The translations under genes and the position numbers were made by a program. Below are positions 39,802 through 51,237 of a stretch of DNA of 64,000 nt, piece after piece (position 1 is the stretch's first letter; every line of letters starts with the position of its first letter). The notes beneath the pieces were generated by a model. It searched no databases. It worked only from the letters and a program-made list of their open reading frames with translations, and had not been told where the DNA came from. The DNA comes from SAR116 cluster bacterium (GTDB taxonomy: Bacteria > Pseudomonadota > Alphaproteobacteria > Puniceispirillales > Puniceispirillaceae): assembly GCA_004212735.1 (NCBI GenBank), contig SHBD01000004.1:107304-171303 (forward strand). The letters are read 5' to 3'.

Positions 39802-39925
39802 GTTGGGAAAAGCCACACTCCACAAACCTGCTATCCCAGCACCAATGGGGCTGAATTGGGAGTAAGTTAGACTCAAGAATTTTTTTCGCCATGTTAGCGC
39901 TGATTATGCTTGTTCTATCGCAATG

Positions 39926-39941
39926 TTTGACTGTATTCAAA
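39926..39941. promoter_or_regulatory. inverted repeat upstream of glcB
   Basis: TTTGA-CTGTAT-TCAAA, a perfect 5-bp inverted repeat 50 bases before the glcB start. The left arm overlaps a TTGACT -35-like hexamer, but no good -10 was found. Possibly an operator; weak evidence. Confidence 0.3.
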
Positions 39942-39990
39942 CGTGCTTTTCTCTTATCTCTTTCCGCGCCTCTCACCTCGGAGTGAACTC

Positions 39991-42162
39991 ATGTCAAATT
40001 TCACAAATTGTGGAAACCTGACCGTCAACACGGATCTATATAATTTTGTCAATGATGAGCTTCTGAAAGGCAGCTCGATATCCACTGACCATTTCTGGGC
40101 AGGGTTTGATAAAGCGGTTCATGCGCTGGCACCGCGCAATCGAGAGCTGCTCGCCATCAGACGGACAATGCAGGATCAGATTGATAACTGGCTAAAAGAC
40201 AACGCGCGAAACGGCATTGATCAGAACGCCTATGAGAGGTTCTTGAAGGACATAGGCTATCTGCTCGATGAAGGGCCTGATTTTCAGGTCACGACAGAAA
40301 ATGTCGACGCCGAGATTGCCCAAGTGGCGGGACCACAACTGGTCGTGCCAATCACCAACGCCCGCTATGCGCTTAACGCTGCAAATGCCCGTTTCGGCAG
40401 CCTCTATGACGCGCTCTATGGGACCGATGTGATTCCTCAGGCAAGCGCCAAGGCACAGACATCTGGCTATGATGTGGCGCGGGGCAAACAGGTCATCGCC
40501 TATGTGCGCAAAACACTGGACGCGGTGACACCGCTGGCCAACGCCTCATGGACCGATGTCACGAACCTCGCCATTGTTGGTGACACGCTGGAGGTCAAAT
40601 GTGAAAGCGGCAAAACGACCCTCGTCGATACAAGCAAGTTCACGGGCTACACAGGCACGTCAGCAGACCCACGATCGATCATTCTTAATAACAATGGACT
40701 GCATCTGCAGATCATGATTGATCGCGGCGGCGCCATTGGCAAAGACGATCCTGCTGGCATCAATGACGTTCGCGCCGAGGCCGCGATCTCAAGCATCATG
40801 GATTGCGAGGATTCAATTGCTGCTGTCGATGCGACGGACAAAATCCTGGCTTATTACAATTGGAACCAGTTGATGCGGGGAACGCTTCAAGACAATTTTG
40901 AAAAAGCCGGCAAGATGGTCACCCGCAGACTGGTCGACGACATTATCTATGCCACGCCAGATGGGGGTGAGACGAAGTTGCACGGCCGTGCGTTGATGCT
41001 GGTCCGTAATGTCGGGCATTTGATGACCAATCCCGCCATCCACCTTACCGATGGCAGCGAGATTCCTGAAGGCATCATGGACGCTTTCATGACAGTTGCG
41101 GGAGCGCTTCCTGATCTACAGCGAAGGGCAAATTCAGCGAACGGTTCAATTTACATTGTGAAACCCAAGATGCACGGCCCAGATGAGGTGCGCTTTGCCA
41201 CGGAAATCTTTGCTGCTGTCGAGGATGTTTTGGGCCTGGATACCAACACCATCAAGATGGGGATTATGGATGAGGAACGCCGCACAACCATCAACCTGAA
41301 AGAATGTATCCGTGTTGCAAGCGAACGGGTCGTGTTCATCAATACAGGATTCCTTGACCGCACAGGTGACGAGATCCACACCTCAATGGAGGCCGGGGCG
41401 ATGATCCGCAAGGGCGACATGAAAAATGCTGCGTGGATCACCGCCTATGAAAACAGAAATGTCGATGTCGGTCTCGCCTGTGGCCTTGGCGGCAGGGCGC
41501 AAATTGGCAAGGGAATGTGGGCAATGCCTGATCGCATGGCCGACATGATGGAACAGAAGATCAGCCATCCTCTGTCTGGCGCCAATTGCGCATGGGTGCC
41601 CTCACCAACCGCAGCAACGCTTCATGCACTCCACTATCACACGGTGAATGTACGCGACCAACAGAAAAAGCTCTCCACGCGCACGCCGGCAAGCCGCTCG
41701 GAAATCTTGTCCGTGCCTATCTCATCCCGTCCAAACTGGTCTGATGATGATATCCGCCAGGAATTGCGAAATAATGCCCAGGGCATTCTCGGCTATGTTG
41801 TAAGATGGGTCGATCAGGGTGTCGGTTGTTCAAAAGTTCCTGACATTCACGATGTTGGTCTTATGGAAGACCGGGCAACCTTGCGGATTTCCTCGCAACA
41901 TATTGCCAACTGGATTCATCACGGTGTCTGCTCACAGCAGCGTGCGATGGAGGTGATGAAGGAAATGGCGGCGGTTGTTGACCGACAGAACGAGGGTGAT
42001 CCTCGTTACCGGCCAATGGCAGATGATTTTGACGCATCCATTGCTTTTCAGGCTGCCTGCGATCTCGTTTTTGACGGGCGGGCACAACCATCAGGATATA
42101 CCGAACCGGTGCTACATCGTCGGCGACTTGAACGAAAGGCACTTGTTGCCAATGCCAGTTAA
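39991..42162 (+). CDS. glcB: malate synthase G
   Basis: Single-chain malate synthase, 723 residues, condensing glyoxylate with acetyl-CoA. It shows [72 protein letters not shown], the substrate loop [16 protein letters not shown] and the late [23 protein letters not shown] at 39991 has CGGAG eight bases upstream; the longest frame begins 16 codons earlier. No isocitrate lyase is in the window, so glyoxylate may come from glycolate. A TTTGA/TCAAA inverted repeat lies upstream at 39926-39941. Confidence 0.96.
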   Translation: MSNFTNCGNLTVNTDLYNFVNDELLKGSSISTDHFWAGFDKAVHALAPRNRELLAIRRTMQDQIDNWLKDNARNGIDQNAYERFLKDIGYLLDEGPDFQVTTENVDAEIAQVAGPQLVVPITNARYALNAANARFGSLYDALYGTDVIPQASAKAQTSGYDVARGKQVIAYVRKTLDAVTPLANASWTDVTNLAIVGDTLEVKCESGKTTLVDTSKFTGYTGTSADPRSIILNNNGLHLQIMIDRGGAIGKDDPAGINDVRAEAAISSIMDCEDSIAAVDATDKILAYYNWNQLMRGTLQDNFEKAGKMVTRRLVDDIIYATPDGGETKLHGRALMLVRNVGHLMTNPAIHLTDGSEIPEGIMDAFMTVAGALPDLQRRANSANGSIYIVKPKMHGPDEVRFATEIFAAVEDVLGLDTNTIKMGIMDEERRTTINLKECIRVASERVVFINTGFLDRTGDEIHTSMEAGAMIRKGDMKNAAWITAYENRNVDVGLACGLGGRAQIGKGMWAMPDRMADMMEQKISHPLSGANCAWVPSPTAATLHALHYHTVNVRDQQKKLSTRTPASRSEILSVPISSRPNWSDDDIRQELRNNAQGILGYVVRWVDQGVGCSKVPDIHDVGLMEDRATLRISSQHIANWIHHGVCSQQRAMEVMKEMAAVVDRQNEGDPRYRPMADDFDASIAFQAACDLVFDGRAQPSGYTEPVLHRRRLERKALVANAS

Positions 42163-42673
42163 CTTCGACAGCTTTATTTCAAAAACACCCGGATTCCCCA
42201 AAGAGGGCATCACCTTTTATGACATAAGTCCGATTCTTGAAGACAAGGTGATCGTCAAAGCGGCCATGTCTGCCCTGTGTGATCTCGCGCAACCAATGAA
42301 GCCAGACGTCATCGCCGGCATCGACGCACGCGGCTTTCTTTTTGCCTTGCCATTGGCTATGGAGCTAGATTGCGGGGCCATCATGGTTCGCAAGGCCGGC
42401 AAGTTGCCCGGTGAGGTTTTGGAGCAATCCTACGCGCTCGAATATGGCGAGGCGCGGTTGTCGATTCAGGCAAGCCGACAGCTCCACAACCGGCGCATTG
42501 TTCTGTGTGACGATCTTCTGGCAACTGGGGGAACTCTGGTTGCTGCAACACAGCTCGTGAAGCAGGCCGGTGGTGTTCTGGCTGGAGCTGTCAGTATCAT
42601 TGAGCTGACAGGCTTGAAGGGTCGTGACCGGCTTGACTGTCCGGTTGCTGCCCTGCAGACATATGAATATTAG
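42152..42673 (+). CDS. apt: adenine phosphoribosyltransferase
   Basis: Purine salvage enzyme, 173 residues. It shows [53 protein letters not shown] and the PRPP motif [13 protein letters not shown] near residue 125. The ATG at 42152 overlaps the glcB end by 11 bases; the longer in-frame extension back to 41975 is glcB coding sequence. Its stop overlaps the convergent sugar-transferase stop by 4 bases. Confidence 0.95.
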   Translation: MPVNFDSFISKTPGFPKEGITFYDISPILEDKVIVKAAMSALCDLAQPMKPDVIAGIDARGFLFALPLAMELDCGAIMVRKAGKLPGEVLEQSYALEYGEARLSIQASRQLHNRRIVLCDDLLATGGTLVAATQLVKQAGGVLAGAVSIIELTGLKGRDRLDCPVAALQTYEY

Positions 42674-43959
42674 CGCGACCCAAAGCCTGTGAGCATAATC
42701 CTGATCGTGCGGACGATGATTGTCATATCAAGCAGAAAAGACAGATTTTTGATGTAGAACAGATCGTAGGTGATTTTCTCACTGCTACTGTCGACATCAT
42801 AGGCATATCCCTGACAAACCTGTGCCCACCCTGTAATTCCGGGTCTTACTGAATGGCGGAAGGGAAAAAGCGGGATCTCCTCGACAAGCTCATCGAGCAA
42901 ATTTTTTTGTTCAGGGCGCGGCCCAATCAAGCTCATATCGCCACGCAGCACATTGTAAAGCTGTGGTAATTCATCAATCCGGAATTTTCTGATAAATTTA
43001 CCGACACGCGTCACACGTTTGTCGCCTTTGGCGGCAAATTGTGCACCACCTCTCTCAGCATCGGTCACCATCGATCTAAATTTATACATGGTAAAAGATA
43101 CACCCCCCAGACCAATGCGTTGCTGTGCAAAAATGGCCGGGCCAGTGGTTTCAAGCTTGATCACCACCACCATCAGAGCCATTGGAATGCTAAAAACGAG
43201 CAAAAGTAGCAGGCTGCACACCGCATCAAACACCCGTTTTACAAACAAATAGGTATCAGACGACCGGACATGCAGAAGGTCGGTGAAGGTAAAATTCTTA
43301 AGATCTACACGGCCCGACTCTGCTTCGATGTAATCACGAATCATGATTACGGGTACAGCATTCAGCGCACACCAAGACAAAAAGGGCGTCCAACCCGAGT
43401 CGGACAGTTGCTCTTCTGAAACAAGCACAGCATCGATTGCGCCTTCTGGAAGCGATGCGCTGTCCATGGGAATAAACGCGCCGGTACGGCTGTCAATCTG
43501 GTCGATTAACAGTGCCGGCACCCCAAGACGCATGCTTGATCGTTGTGAGAGTCCTTTGCCAAACAGCAACAGAATAACGGTTGCCGTTGGGTAAATCAAA
43601 CCCAGGAACGTAACCGAGTAAGGAAGGCGAAACATCAACAAGCCGAGTGTGCCAGCAAGGCCCAAAATCAACCATACTGACAAAAGCTGTTCCCCGGTGC
43701 GAAAGCGTGTCCATCTTGAGAGACGCAAGGCAACCAGAAATATAATCAGGTAAATGCCCGTGATCAGCAGAGCTGAAACTCTGATCGTGTCAGAAGCACT
43801 GAGCAGATATCGGCCTTCCAAAAGCAATGACAGGATTGTTTCAAAACCAACAAGACAAAAGAGCGACAACAACATTCGGCCAATATTCACCAGTTGCCGC
43901 CGCCCTGCACGGTGACGAATTTGTGCAACCTGTTGCGCTGATTGAAGTGACGATACCAT
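42670..43959 (-). CDS. undecaprenyl-phosphate sugar phosphotransferase (WcaJ/WbaP type)
   Basis: Polyprenyl-phosphate hexose-1-phosphate transferase, 429 residues, which starts assembly of a lipid-linked glycan. The N-terminal half has about four hydrophobic segments (residues 28-135) and a degenerate nucleotide-binding-like region. The C-terminal catalytic half (from about 235) has VKRVFDAVCSLLLLLVFS, FAQQRIGLGGVSFTMYKFRS, RKFRIDELPQLYNVLRGDMS, LIGPRPEQ, and RPGITGWAQVCQG followed by YDLFYIKN. The sugar could be glucose, galactose or a modified HexNAc. It is transcribed alone, facing apt. Confidence 0.9.
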   Translation of the reverse strand: MVSSLQSAQQVAQIRHRAGRRQLVNIGRMLLSLFCLVGFETILSLLLEGRYLLSASDTIRVSALLITGIYLIIFLVALRLSRWTRFRTGEQLLSVWLILGLAGTLGLLMFRLPYSVTFLGLIYPTATVILLLFGKGLSQRSSMRLGVPALLIDQIDSRTGAFIPMDSASLPEGAIDAVLVSEEQLSDSGWTPFLSWCALNAVPVIMIRDYIEAESGRVDLKNFTFTDLLHVRSSDTYLFVKRVFDAVCSLLLLLVFSIPMALMVVVIKLETTGPAIFAQQRIGLGGVSFTMYKFRSMVTDAERGGAQFAAKGDKRVTRVGKFIRKFRIDELPQLYNVLRGDMSLIGPRPEQKNLLDELVEEIPLFPFRHSVRPGITGWAQVCQGYAYDVDSSSEKITYDLFYIKNLSFLLDMTIIVRTIRIMLTGFGSR

Positions 43960-44108
43960 GTTAATTCAGTGACGTTTCCAGAGCGATAATAACAAAATTG
44001 TCTTATGTTGTGAAAGTTAAACCGCATTGATCGAAAAACACATAATAGACTGGTCGGGCGCTATCTGGAATAGCACCGGATTTTTATCGATCGGTGCAGA
44101 GTGGTACC

Positions 44109-45209
<1,101 letters not shown>

Positions 45210-45293
45210 CTAAAAGACCGGCTGAAAATTGCGCCCAAACACCATCAAAAACCTGTTAAATCGGTTGGGTTTTGTGATGAGACACCCCTAAAA

Positions 45294-45339
45294 GAATCAC
45301 ATTATAGCGTAAAGTCAACATGTTAACTGGCGAAGTTAA
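45294..45339 (-). promoter_or_regulatory. putative ccrM promoter with GANTC site and TTAAC repeats
   Basis: Reading the minus strand, two direct TTAAC elements (45335-45339 and 45322-45326 on the map) are followed by TATAAT (45306-45301) and, two bases later, by GATTC, a GANTC site (45298-45294). The element is about 110 bases from the ccrM start. In Caulobacter the ccrM promoter is activated by CtrA (TTAA-N7-TTAA) and damped by GANTC methylation in its leader. Here the TTAA spacing is 9 rather than 7, so CtrA control is plausible but not demonstrated. The rest of 45189-45515 shows no gene. Confidence 0.5.
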
Positions 45340-45515
45340 AGTAATCACAACATATTGTGGTGATATCTGGCAGACATCATTCATCTAGTGGGTCGCCATT
45401 AGGCCAAACGCTTGGTCAGCCAACCAGAACGGCCAAACCTATCCAATTAAAAAGGTGTGTCGCAAAAAATGCTGATGTCATTCGCCAACGTGAAAAGTTG
45501 GAAAATGCGGAGCGG

Positions 45516-46157
45516 TCACACTTGCAGCAATCGTTTGATCGGCGCGAAGCTTCGGCGGTGATGTTCGCTGACGCCATGCACCTGCAGGGCTTCTGAATGG
45601 CTTTTGGTCCCATAGCCCATATTGCTGTCCCAGCCGTAAACATCATGATCTCGCGCAAGGCTACGCATCAGATTGTCCCGGGTTTCCTTAGCGATGATGG
45701 ATGCGGCCGCAATAGAACAAGATAGGGCGTCCCCCTTGATCACTGTCTTGGTCGGCAGTCCCAGATCGGGGTCTAGATTGCCATCGACAAGACACAACCC
45801 AACGCCGGGATACTGACGGCTGATCAAAAGCTCCTGTAATTGTGTGGTCGCATGACGCATGGCCAGAAAAGTGGCGGCAAGAATACCAATCTGGTCAATT
45901 TCAGCAGCAGCTATCGACACTACAGAAAAGGCATGCTCACCACCGATCAACGCGGCGTAAATGGAAGCGCGTTTGGCCGGGTTGAGCTTTTTCGAATCAT
46001 TCAGCTCTGGTGGGATCTGATCAAAACAATTCGGGTTGAGCCAGAAGGCGGCGGCCGTCACTGGTCCTGCCCACGGTCCGCGTCCAGCTTCATCAATGCC
46101 AATGACAGCACCGCGACCTGTCGCAAGGTGTCGCTTTTCGAGCAGAAGATCGGGCAT
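45516..46157 (-). CDS. rnhB: ribonuclease HII
   Basis: Removes RNA from RNA-DNA hybrids, 213 residues. The signature GAVIGIDEAGRGPWAGPV lies near residue 16, then LNDSKKLNPAKRA, LVDGNLDPDL, KGDALSCSIAAASIIAKETRD and the C-terminal YGWDSNMGYGTKSHSEAL. Its start overlaps the moaB stop by one base (TAATG). The moaB-rnhB-ccrM order keeps the rnhB-ccrM neighbourhood often seen in alphaproteobacteria. Confidence 0.95.
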   Translation of the reverse strand: MPDLLLEKRHLATGRGAVIGIDEAGRGPWAGPVTAAAFWLNPNCFDQIPPELNDSKKLNPAKRASIYAALIGGEHAFSVVSIAAAEIDQIGILAATFLAMRHATTQLQELLISRQYPGVGLCLVDGNLDPDLGLPTKTVIKGDALSCSIAAASIIAKETRDNLMRSLARDHDVYGWDSNMGYGTKSHSEALQVHGVSEHHRRSFAPIKRLLQV

Positions 46158-46720
46158 TATCCTCGACGTCGCTGGGTAACTGACTCGGTCAATCGCGGCA
46201 TGATCTCGACGAAATTGCAGGGCTTGTGACGAATATCAAGCTGGTAGCGCAGGATCTCATCCCAGCCATCACGACAGCCAGATGGCGACCCCGGCAGGGC
46301 AAAAAGATATGTACCACCCGCAACACCCGCAAGCGCCCGTGACTGTACTGTCGAAGTTCCAATCTTCTGAAAGGAGAGATAGCGGAACAATTCGCCAAAT
46401 CCTTCAATCTCCTTGTCAAAAACAGCCCGAAAAGCCTCCGGCGTCACATCACGCCCGGTGAGGCCTGTTCCGCCCGTGGCCACCACCGCATCAACCGCCG
46501 GATCATCGATCCATTCTTCAAGCCTTGCTACAATCTTTGGCTGATCATCAGTAATGATTGCTCGGTCTGCCAGAACATGGCCATCCTCAATGACACGTGA
46601 CGCCAGCAGATCACCCGACCGATCATCTCCAGTCGTGCGTGTGTCAGACACCGTCATCACGGCAATATTCACCGGTTGGAAAGTGATGGATTTATCAACC
46701 CGGTCATCATTGCTGCGCAT
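46157..46720 (-). CDS. moaB: molybdenum cofactor biosynthesis protein MoaB/Mog-like
   Basis: MPT-binding protein of the MoaB/MogA family, 187 residues. It shows VNIAVMTVSDTRTTGDDRSG, VATGGTGLTGRDVTPEAF, GFGELFRYLSFQKIGTSTVQ and LFALPGSPSGCRDGWDEIL. The phrase GEL FR with ALPGSPSGC is typical of MoaB. Its exact step (molybdopterin adenylylation or a related role) cannot be separated by eye. It is coupled to rnhB. Confidence 0.9.
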   Translation of the reverse strand: MRSNDDRVDKSITFQPVNIAVMTVSDTRTTGDDRSGDLLASRVIEDGHVLADRAIITDDQPKIVARLEEWIDDPAVDAVVATGGTGLTGRDVTPEAFRAVFDKEIEGFGELFRYLSFQKIGTSTVQSRALAGVAGGTYLFALPGSPSGCRDGWDEILRYQLDIRHKPCNFVEIMPRLTESVTQRRRG

Positions 46721-46738
46721 AGGTCTCGCCTCCCTCAG

Positions 46739-48595
46739 TCATTGGCTTCTGTTGTCCTGCAAAGGCTTGCTTTGCAACCACGATGTCTTAACGTTGGGTT
46801 GATCAATCAAGGACACGAAGGTTCCGCGCCGTCCCGCGGCCAGCGCTTTCAGAGCTGGTGCTGATTGTCCAAACTGCATCCGGTACATCGCCAAATTCGT
46901 TATCACACTCTTTATATAGGACCGTGTTTCACGGGAGGGAATGGACTCAATCAACAGAAACGGGTCATCCTGATGGTCAACCTTTCGCAGCCATTTACTG
47001 AGATTGCCCGGGCCACCATTATACGCCGCCAGCAATTTGACGAGTGAGCCATCAATCAACGGTTCATCGAGAAGGTGGCGGATATAACGCTGGCCAATCT
47101 CAAGGTTGATTGTTGGGTTTAGCAGCAAATGGCGCTCGTGTGAGCGGTATGAGCGTTTGCGCATTATAAAAGACGCTGTCGATGGCATGACCTGCATCAG
47201 GCCTGCGGCCTTTGCCCGGCTTTTAGCGCCCGGGTTAAAGCCTGATTCTTGGCGCGCAATAGCCCAGACAAGCGCTTGGTCGACGGTGAATTCAGCTTCA
47301 AACTTTGGCACGGGATAAAGCGCGCCATACCACGTTTTTCCCTCATTCTTTCCGATCAGAGCGCCAGCACGATAAGCGAGCCCAGCCATGCCGTTATCAA
47401 TCGCAAAGCGCAGTGCCGACGATCGCAAATGAACTGGAATATCAGCCCACAGATAACGCATTTCACGCTCGGCATCATTGATCAGGCCGATCTGCATCAG
47501 AGCAAAAAGCCGTTGGCCACCCTTCTGCTCTCCAAGCCAGGTCATAAAGCCCGGGTCATACGCTGGCAAATTGAATGAAATATCAATCTGCTGGCCGCTG
47601 GCCTGTCTGGCGATCACACCATAAAACCCTTGCTGTACACTTGCTGATAGATCAAGAAAGCGCGCAGCCTCCTCCGGCCTGCCTTGCCGCAGCGCCACCC
47701 GTTGCGCCCAGAAAGCGGCCGCGCTCCGCAGCTCATCAAAGACAGTTTCCTGATCTGCGAGCGATTTGAAAAACTGCCCAGCCAGATCATATTGTCCGCT
47801 GCGCCATGCCGCCAAACCTCCAGCCCAATACCCCATAAACGCTGACTCGCGGCCAGCACCAATCGCATGCCTTGCTTCGCGAATTGCTTTTTGATCAAGG
47901 CCAAAAATGAAATAGGCATGGGCAATCTCACCGCGCAGTTGCGCTTCCTCAACCTTCGTCAAATAACGCCTGTTTTCCGAGTCGTTGACGACTTTCAGCG
48001 CGCCCGTTGGCCAGCCGCGGCGAATTGCACGGCGAACTTCACTAGCAACGCGCCTCGTTGTCCGCGGCGATGCCCGACCCGCCGAACTAAGCGGCATCGG
48101 TGGCCGGTATTCATTTTGCGAGATCAGTCCGAATCCGTTCAGATACCCGGCCTTTGGCGCTGTCGGCGCTTTGGCATTTCCCGGTCGGCGGCGTTTGGCC
48201 AGCCAATAAATGCGGCTTGCATCCGGATGGTCATTATAGACGCGCAGCCAACGATAGAGCTGCTTGTAGGTAGATCGCCAGGCTGTTGGATGTAAATAAC
48301 GTTTTGAAAGCAGGTGACCCATCAAAATGTCATTCTCGATACGGCCCGCCTCGCGGATCGCCTGCTTCATCCGGCCAACTTCCTGCAATTGAAAAAGCCG
48401 CTGATACTGACCAACATCAAAGTCACTGAGCGGCTGTGGCAGTGATGGACGTGTCTGTTGCGCAGATGCCGGCTGGGGAGACATCATGAAAAGCCCCGCA
48501 AGCAAACAGCCAATGCCCATTATCAGATAGCCCCTGATCAGATGGGGGGCATTCCGGCTCGGACGGGATGAGTTGCGATGGTGAAAATGTTGCAT
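46739..48595 (-). CDS. slt: soluble lytic murein transglycosylase
   Basis: Periplasmic family-1 lytic transglycosylase, 618 residues. A signal peptide (YLIMGIGCLLAGLFMM then PQPASA) lies at about residues 24-45. A long alpha-helical TPR-like doughnut domain follows. The SLT catalytic domain has ALVWAIARQESGFNPGAKS near residue 445 (catalytic Glu), AAGLMQVMPSTASF, and AYNGGPGNLSKWLRK. It cleaves peptidoglycan glycan strands. It lies 18 bp upstream of the moaB end region on the same strand and 11 bp after the UDG gene. Confidence 0.93.
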   Translation of the reverse strand: MQHFHHRNSSRPSRNAPHLIRGYLIMGIGCLLAGLFMMSPQPASAQQTRPSLPQPLSDFDVGQYQRLFQLQEVGRMKQAIREAGRIENDILMGHLLSKRYLHPTAWRSTYKQLYRWLRVYNDHPDASRIYWLAKRRRPGNAKAPTAPKAGYLNGFGLISQNEYRPPMPLSSAGRASPRTTRRVASEVRRAIRRGWPTGALKVVNDSENRRYLTKVEEAQLRGEIAHAYFIFGLDQKAIREARHAIGAGRESAFMGYWAGGLAAWRSGQYDLAGQFFKSLADQETVFDELRSAAAFWAQRVALRQGRPEEAARFLDLSASVQQGFYGVIARQASGQQIDISFNLPAYDPGFMTWLGEQKGGQRLFALMQIGLINDAEREMRYLWADIPVHLRSSALRFAIDNGMAGLAYRAGALIGKNEGKTWYGALYPVPKFEAEFTVDQALVWAIARQESGFNPGAKSRAKAAGLMQVMPSTASFIMRKRSYRSHERHLLLNPTINLEIGQRYIRHLLDEPLIDGSLVKLLAAYNGGPGNLSKWLRKVDHQDDPFLLIESIPSRETRSYIKSVITNLAMYRMQFGQSAPALKALAAGRRGTFVSLIDQPNVKTSWLQSKPLQDNRSQ

Positions 48596-48606
48596 GGGGC
48601 TACAAC

Positions 48607-49464
48607 CTAAGCAAGTCTTGCGCGCAGCGAAAGCAAATCATCAAAAGACAGGCGTTTTTGCGCCGGTGAGCGGAGCAAATAGGCCGGATGCAGACTGCAA
48701 AGGGTTGGCCGGGTAGCACCATCACCAAAATCAACGTCACGCCAGACACCGCGCAACTTTAATATCCCGTCCTTGGTACCAAGAAGCGCCTTTGCTGACG
48801 AGCCACCCAGAATCAACAGATATTCGGGCTTTGCCAATTGAATATGGCGACGCAGATAGGGCAGAAGAAGCCGTGTTTCCTCTGCAGTTGGTGTCCGGTT
48901 CCCCGGGGGCCTCCAAGGCAGCAGGTTGGTGATATAAACCGCCGACCTGTCCAGCCCAATGCTGGCCAGCATCCTGTCAAGCAGCTGGCCAGCGGCACCA
49001 ACAAAGGGCAAGCCAACACGATCCTCATCACGGCCGGGCGCCTCACCAACAATCATCACGCGTGCGCCCGGATTGCCATCACAGAAGACCAGATTGCCAG
49101 CCGTGTTCTTGAGCGCGCAGCCCTCAAGCCGCTCCAGCGCAACGCGGAGTGCGTCGAGCGATGTGATGGCGGCCAATTCATCCCCGGCAGGCTCGATCAG
49201 CGGCGGTGATATTTGCTGTTGTGCAGCGGTTTGCGATGGGGATGAGGGGGTAGCCACCTGGGGTGCTGCATGTCGCACCGAATCCTGGCGTGCGCCAACA
49301 AGGTTGGCTTGCCCCGCGGCGGACGGAGTCGAAAGAAAGGATTTGAGGGGAACAAAGGGCTGATCATGGGTTGCCTGATTGCCAATCGCCTCATCTGCGC
49401 CACACGCAACCTGCCAGTCAAGGCAGGCTATTAATTCGTCACGGGTCAGATCGTTCGCAGACAT
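48607..49464 (-). CDS. uracil-DNA glycosylase, family 4 (Fe-S type)
   Basis: Base-excision repair glycosylase of 285 residues. A poorly conserved N-terminal region of about 110 residues precedes the family-4 UDG domain with LEGCALKNTAGNLVFCDG, VMIVGEAPGRDEDRVGLPF, VGAAGQLLDRMLASIGLDR, YITNLLPWRPPGNRTPT and SLHPAYLLRSPAQKR. Motif 1 is GEAPG and motif 2 HPAYLL. The longer N-terminus is usual in alphaproteobacteria. Divergent from the ETF-QO gene with 130 bp between the starts. Confidence 0.92.
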   Translation of the reverse strand: MSANDLTRDELIACLDWQVACGADEAIGNQATHDQPFVPLKSFLSTPSAAGQANLVGARQDSVRHAAPQVATPSSPSQTAAQQQISPPLIEPAGDELAAITSLDALRVALERLEGCALKNTAGNLVFCDGNPGARVMIVGEAPGRDEDRVGLPFVGAAGQLLDRMLASIGLDRSAVYITNLLPWRPPGNRTPTAEETRLLLPYLRRHIQLAKPEYLLILGGSSAKALLGTKDGILKLRGVWRDVDFGDGATRPTLCSLHPAYLLRSPAQKRLSFDDLLSLRARLA

Positions 49465-49594
49465 ATAACTTTCCGTCGAATTCCAGTTGCTTTGGTTGTG
49501 GCAAAAAAGCCAATATGAAGTCTTAGTTGGTTATACTAAATAAAATGAAATTTTGCAGCGTAAAGCGTAATAGGTAAAGTCAGAGGGTGGGGAA

Positions 49595-51226
49595 ATGGAA
49601 CGCGAAACCATGGAATTCGATGTGGTAATTGTCGGCGGGGGGCCATCTGGCCTGTCAGCGGCAATAAAACTGAAGCAGCTTGCCGCAGAGGCAGGCCGCG
49701 ACATCGAGGTTTGTCTGATCGAAAAAGGCAGCGAGGTCGGTGCCCATATTCTGTCAGGTGCTGTGCTGGAGCCCCGGTCACTCAATGAGTTGATCCCGGA
49801 TTGGCAGGATCGGGGCGCCCCGCTTGACACGCCCGTGACTGATGACAAATTCATGTTCCTCACCGAAACCGGCTCCGTTCGCATGCCAACACCGCCCAGC
49901 ATGAACAATCATGGCAACTACATCATCTCGCTTGGCAATTTTTGCCGGTGGTTGGCTGAACAGGCCGAGGAGCTTGGCGTTGAGATTTATCCCGGCTTTC
50001 CGGCTGCTGAAATTCTCTATGACGAGTCCGGTGCGGTTCGGGGAATCGCCACTGGTGACATGGGGATCGGCAAAGATGGTGAGCCTACAGATGGCTATAT
50101 GCGGGGAATGGAGCTGGTCGGCAAACAGACCGTCTTCGCCGAGGGTTGTCGCGGACACCTGGCCAAGACTCTGTTTGAGAAATTTGATTTGCGCGAGGGC
50201 AAGGACCCTCAGACCTTTGCCATTGGTATTAAGGAATTGTGGGATATTGACCCTGAGAAAGCGAAGCCTGGTCTCGCGTGGCACTCTGTTGGCTGGCCAC
50301 TTGCCTCAGACACCTATGGCGGCTCGTTCCTCTATCATCTCAACGGCAATCAAGTTGCTGTCGGCTATGTTGTGGCGCTTGATTACAGCAACCCCCATCT
50401 CTCTCCTTTTGAGGAGTTCCAGCGTTTCAAGACGCATCCAGCCGTGCGCTCGGTTTTTGAGGGTGGCCGCCGTGTTTCCTATGGTGCACGCGCGCTCAAT
50501 GAAGGCGGATTTCAATCTGTGCCTAAACTGACATTTCCAGGCGGCTGCCTTGTTGGATGCACGGCTGGCTTCCTCAATGTGCCAAAAATCAAGGGTACAC
50601 ATACCGCAATGAAATCAGGAATGACTGCCGCAGAAGCGATTTTTGAAGCGCTCGAAGCAATGTCTCCCGGTCATGAGCCAGTGTCCTATCCCGAAAAGCT
50701 GCAGCAATCCTGGCTCTGGCCAGAGCTTTACAAAGTGCGAAACATTCGCCCTGGATTCGGCAAGGGGCTATGGCTGGGCCTTGCCTATGCCGCGATCGAC
50801 ACCTATCTGCTGCGCGGACGCGCCCCATGGACGCTGAAAAATCATCATGACCATTCGGCCCTGAAAAAAGCGTCGGAAGCGCCGAGGATCACTTACCCAA
50901 AACCAGATAATGTAATCAGCTTTGATCGCAACTCATCAGTTTACCTGTCCGGTACAAACCATGAAGAGAATCAGCCTGCACACCTGACGCTCAAAGACAC
51001 ATCGGTGCCTATCTCCCATAATCTTGCCCTGTATGATGCGCCGGAACAGCGTTACTGTCCCGCCGGTGTCTACGAAATCGTTACGGGTGATGATGGCGAT
51101 GCCAGGTTACAGATCAACGCACAAAACTGTGTTCACTGCAAAACCTGTGATATCAAGGACCCGACCCAGAATATTATGTGGGTAACGCCCGAAGGGGGCG
51201 GTGGGCCGAATTACCCGAATATGTAA
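49595..51226 (+). CDS. electron transfer flavoprotein-ubiquinone oxidoreductase
   Basis: Membrane-bound ETF-QO, 543 residues, which passes electrons from fatty-acid and amino-acid dehydrogenases via ETF to ubiquinone. It has an FAD loop [19 protein letters not shown] at residues 8-26, [35 protein letters not shown], and [19 protein letters not shown]. The C-terminal [4Fe-4S] ligand segment is [18 protein letters not shown]. It precedes the TPR lipoprotein gene by 11 bp. Confidence 0.97.
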   Translation: MERETMEFDVVIVGGGPSGLSAAIKLKQLAAEAGRDIEVCLIEKGSEVGAHILSGAVLEPRSLNELIPDWQDRGAPLDTPVTDDKFMFLTETGSVRMPTPPSMNNHGNYIISLGNFCRWLAEQAEELGVEIYPGFPAAEILYDESGAVRGIATGDMGIGKDGEPTDGYMRGMELVGKQTVFAEGCRGHLAKTLFEKFDLREGKDPQTFAIGIKELWDIDPEKAKPGLAWHSVGWPLASDTYGGSFLYHLNGNQVAVGYVVALDYSNPHLSPFEEFQRFKTHPAVRSVFEGGRRVSYGARALNEGGFQSVPKLTFPGGCLVGCTAGFLNVPKIKGTHTAMKSGMTAAEAIFEALEAMSPGHEPVSYPEKLQQSWLWPELYKVRNIRPGFGKGLWLGLAYAAIDTYLLRGRAPWTLKNHHDHSALKKASEAPRITYPKPDNVISFDRNSSVYLSGTNHEENQPAHLTLKDTSVPISHNLALYDAPEQRYCPAGVYEIVTGDDGDARLQINAQNCVHCKTCDIKDPTQNIMWVTPEGGGGPNYPNM

Positions 51227-51237
51227 AGGGCAGAAAC

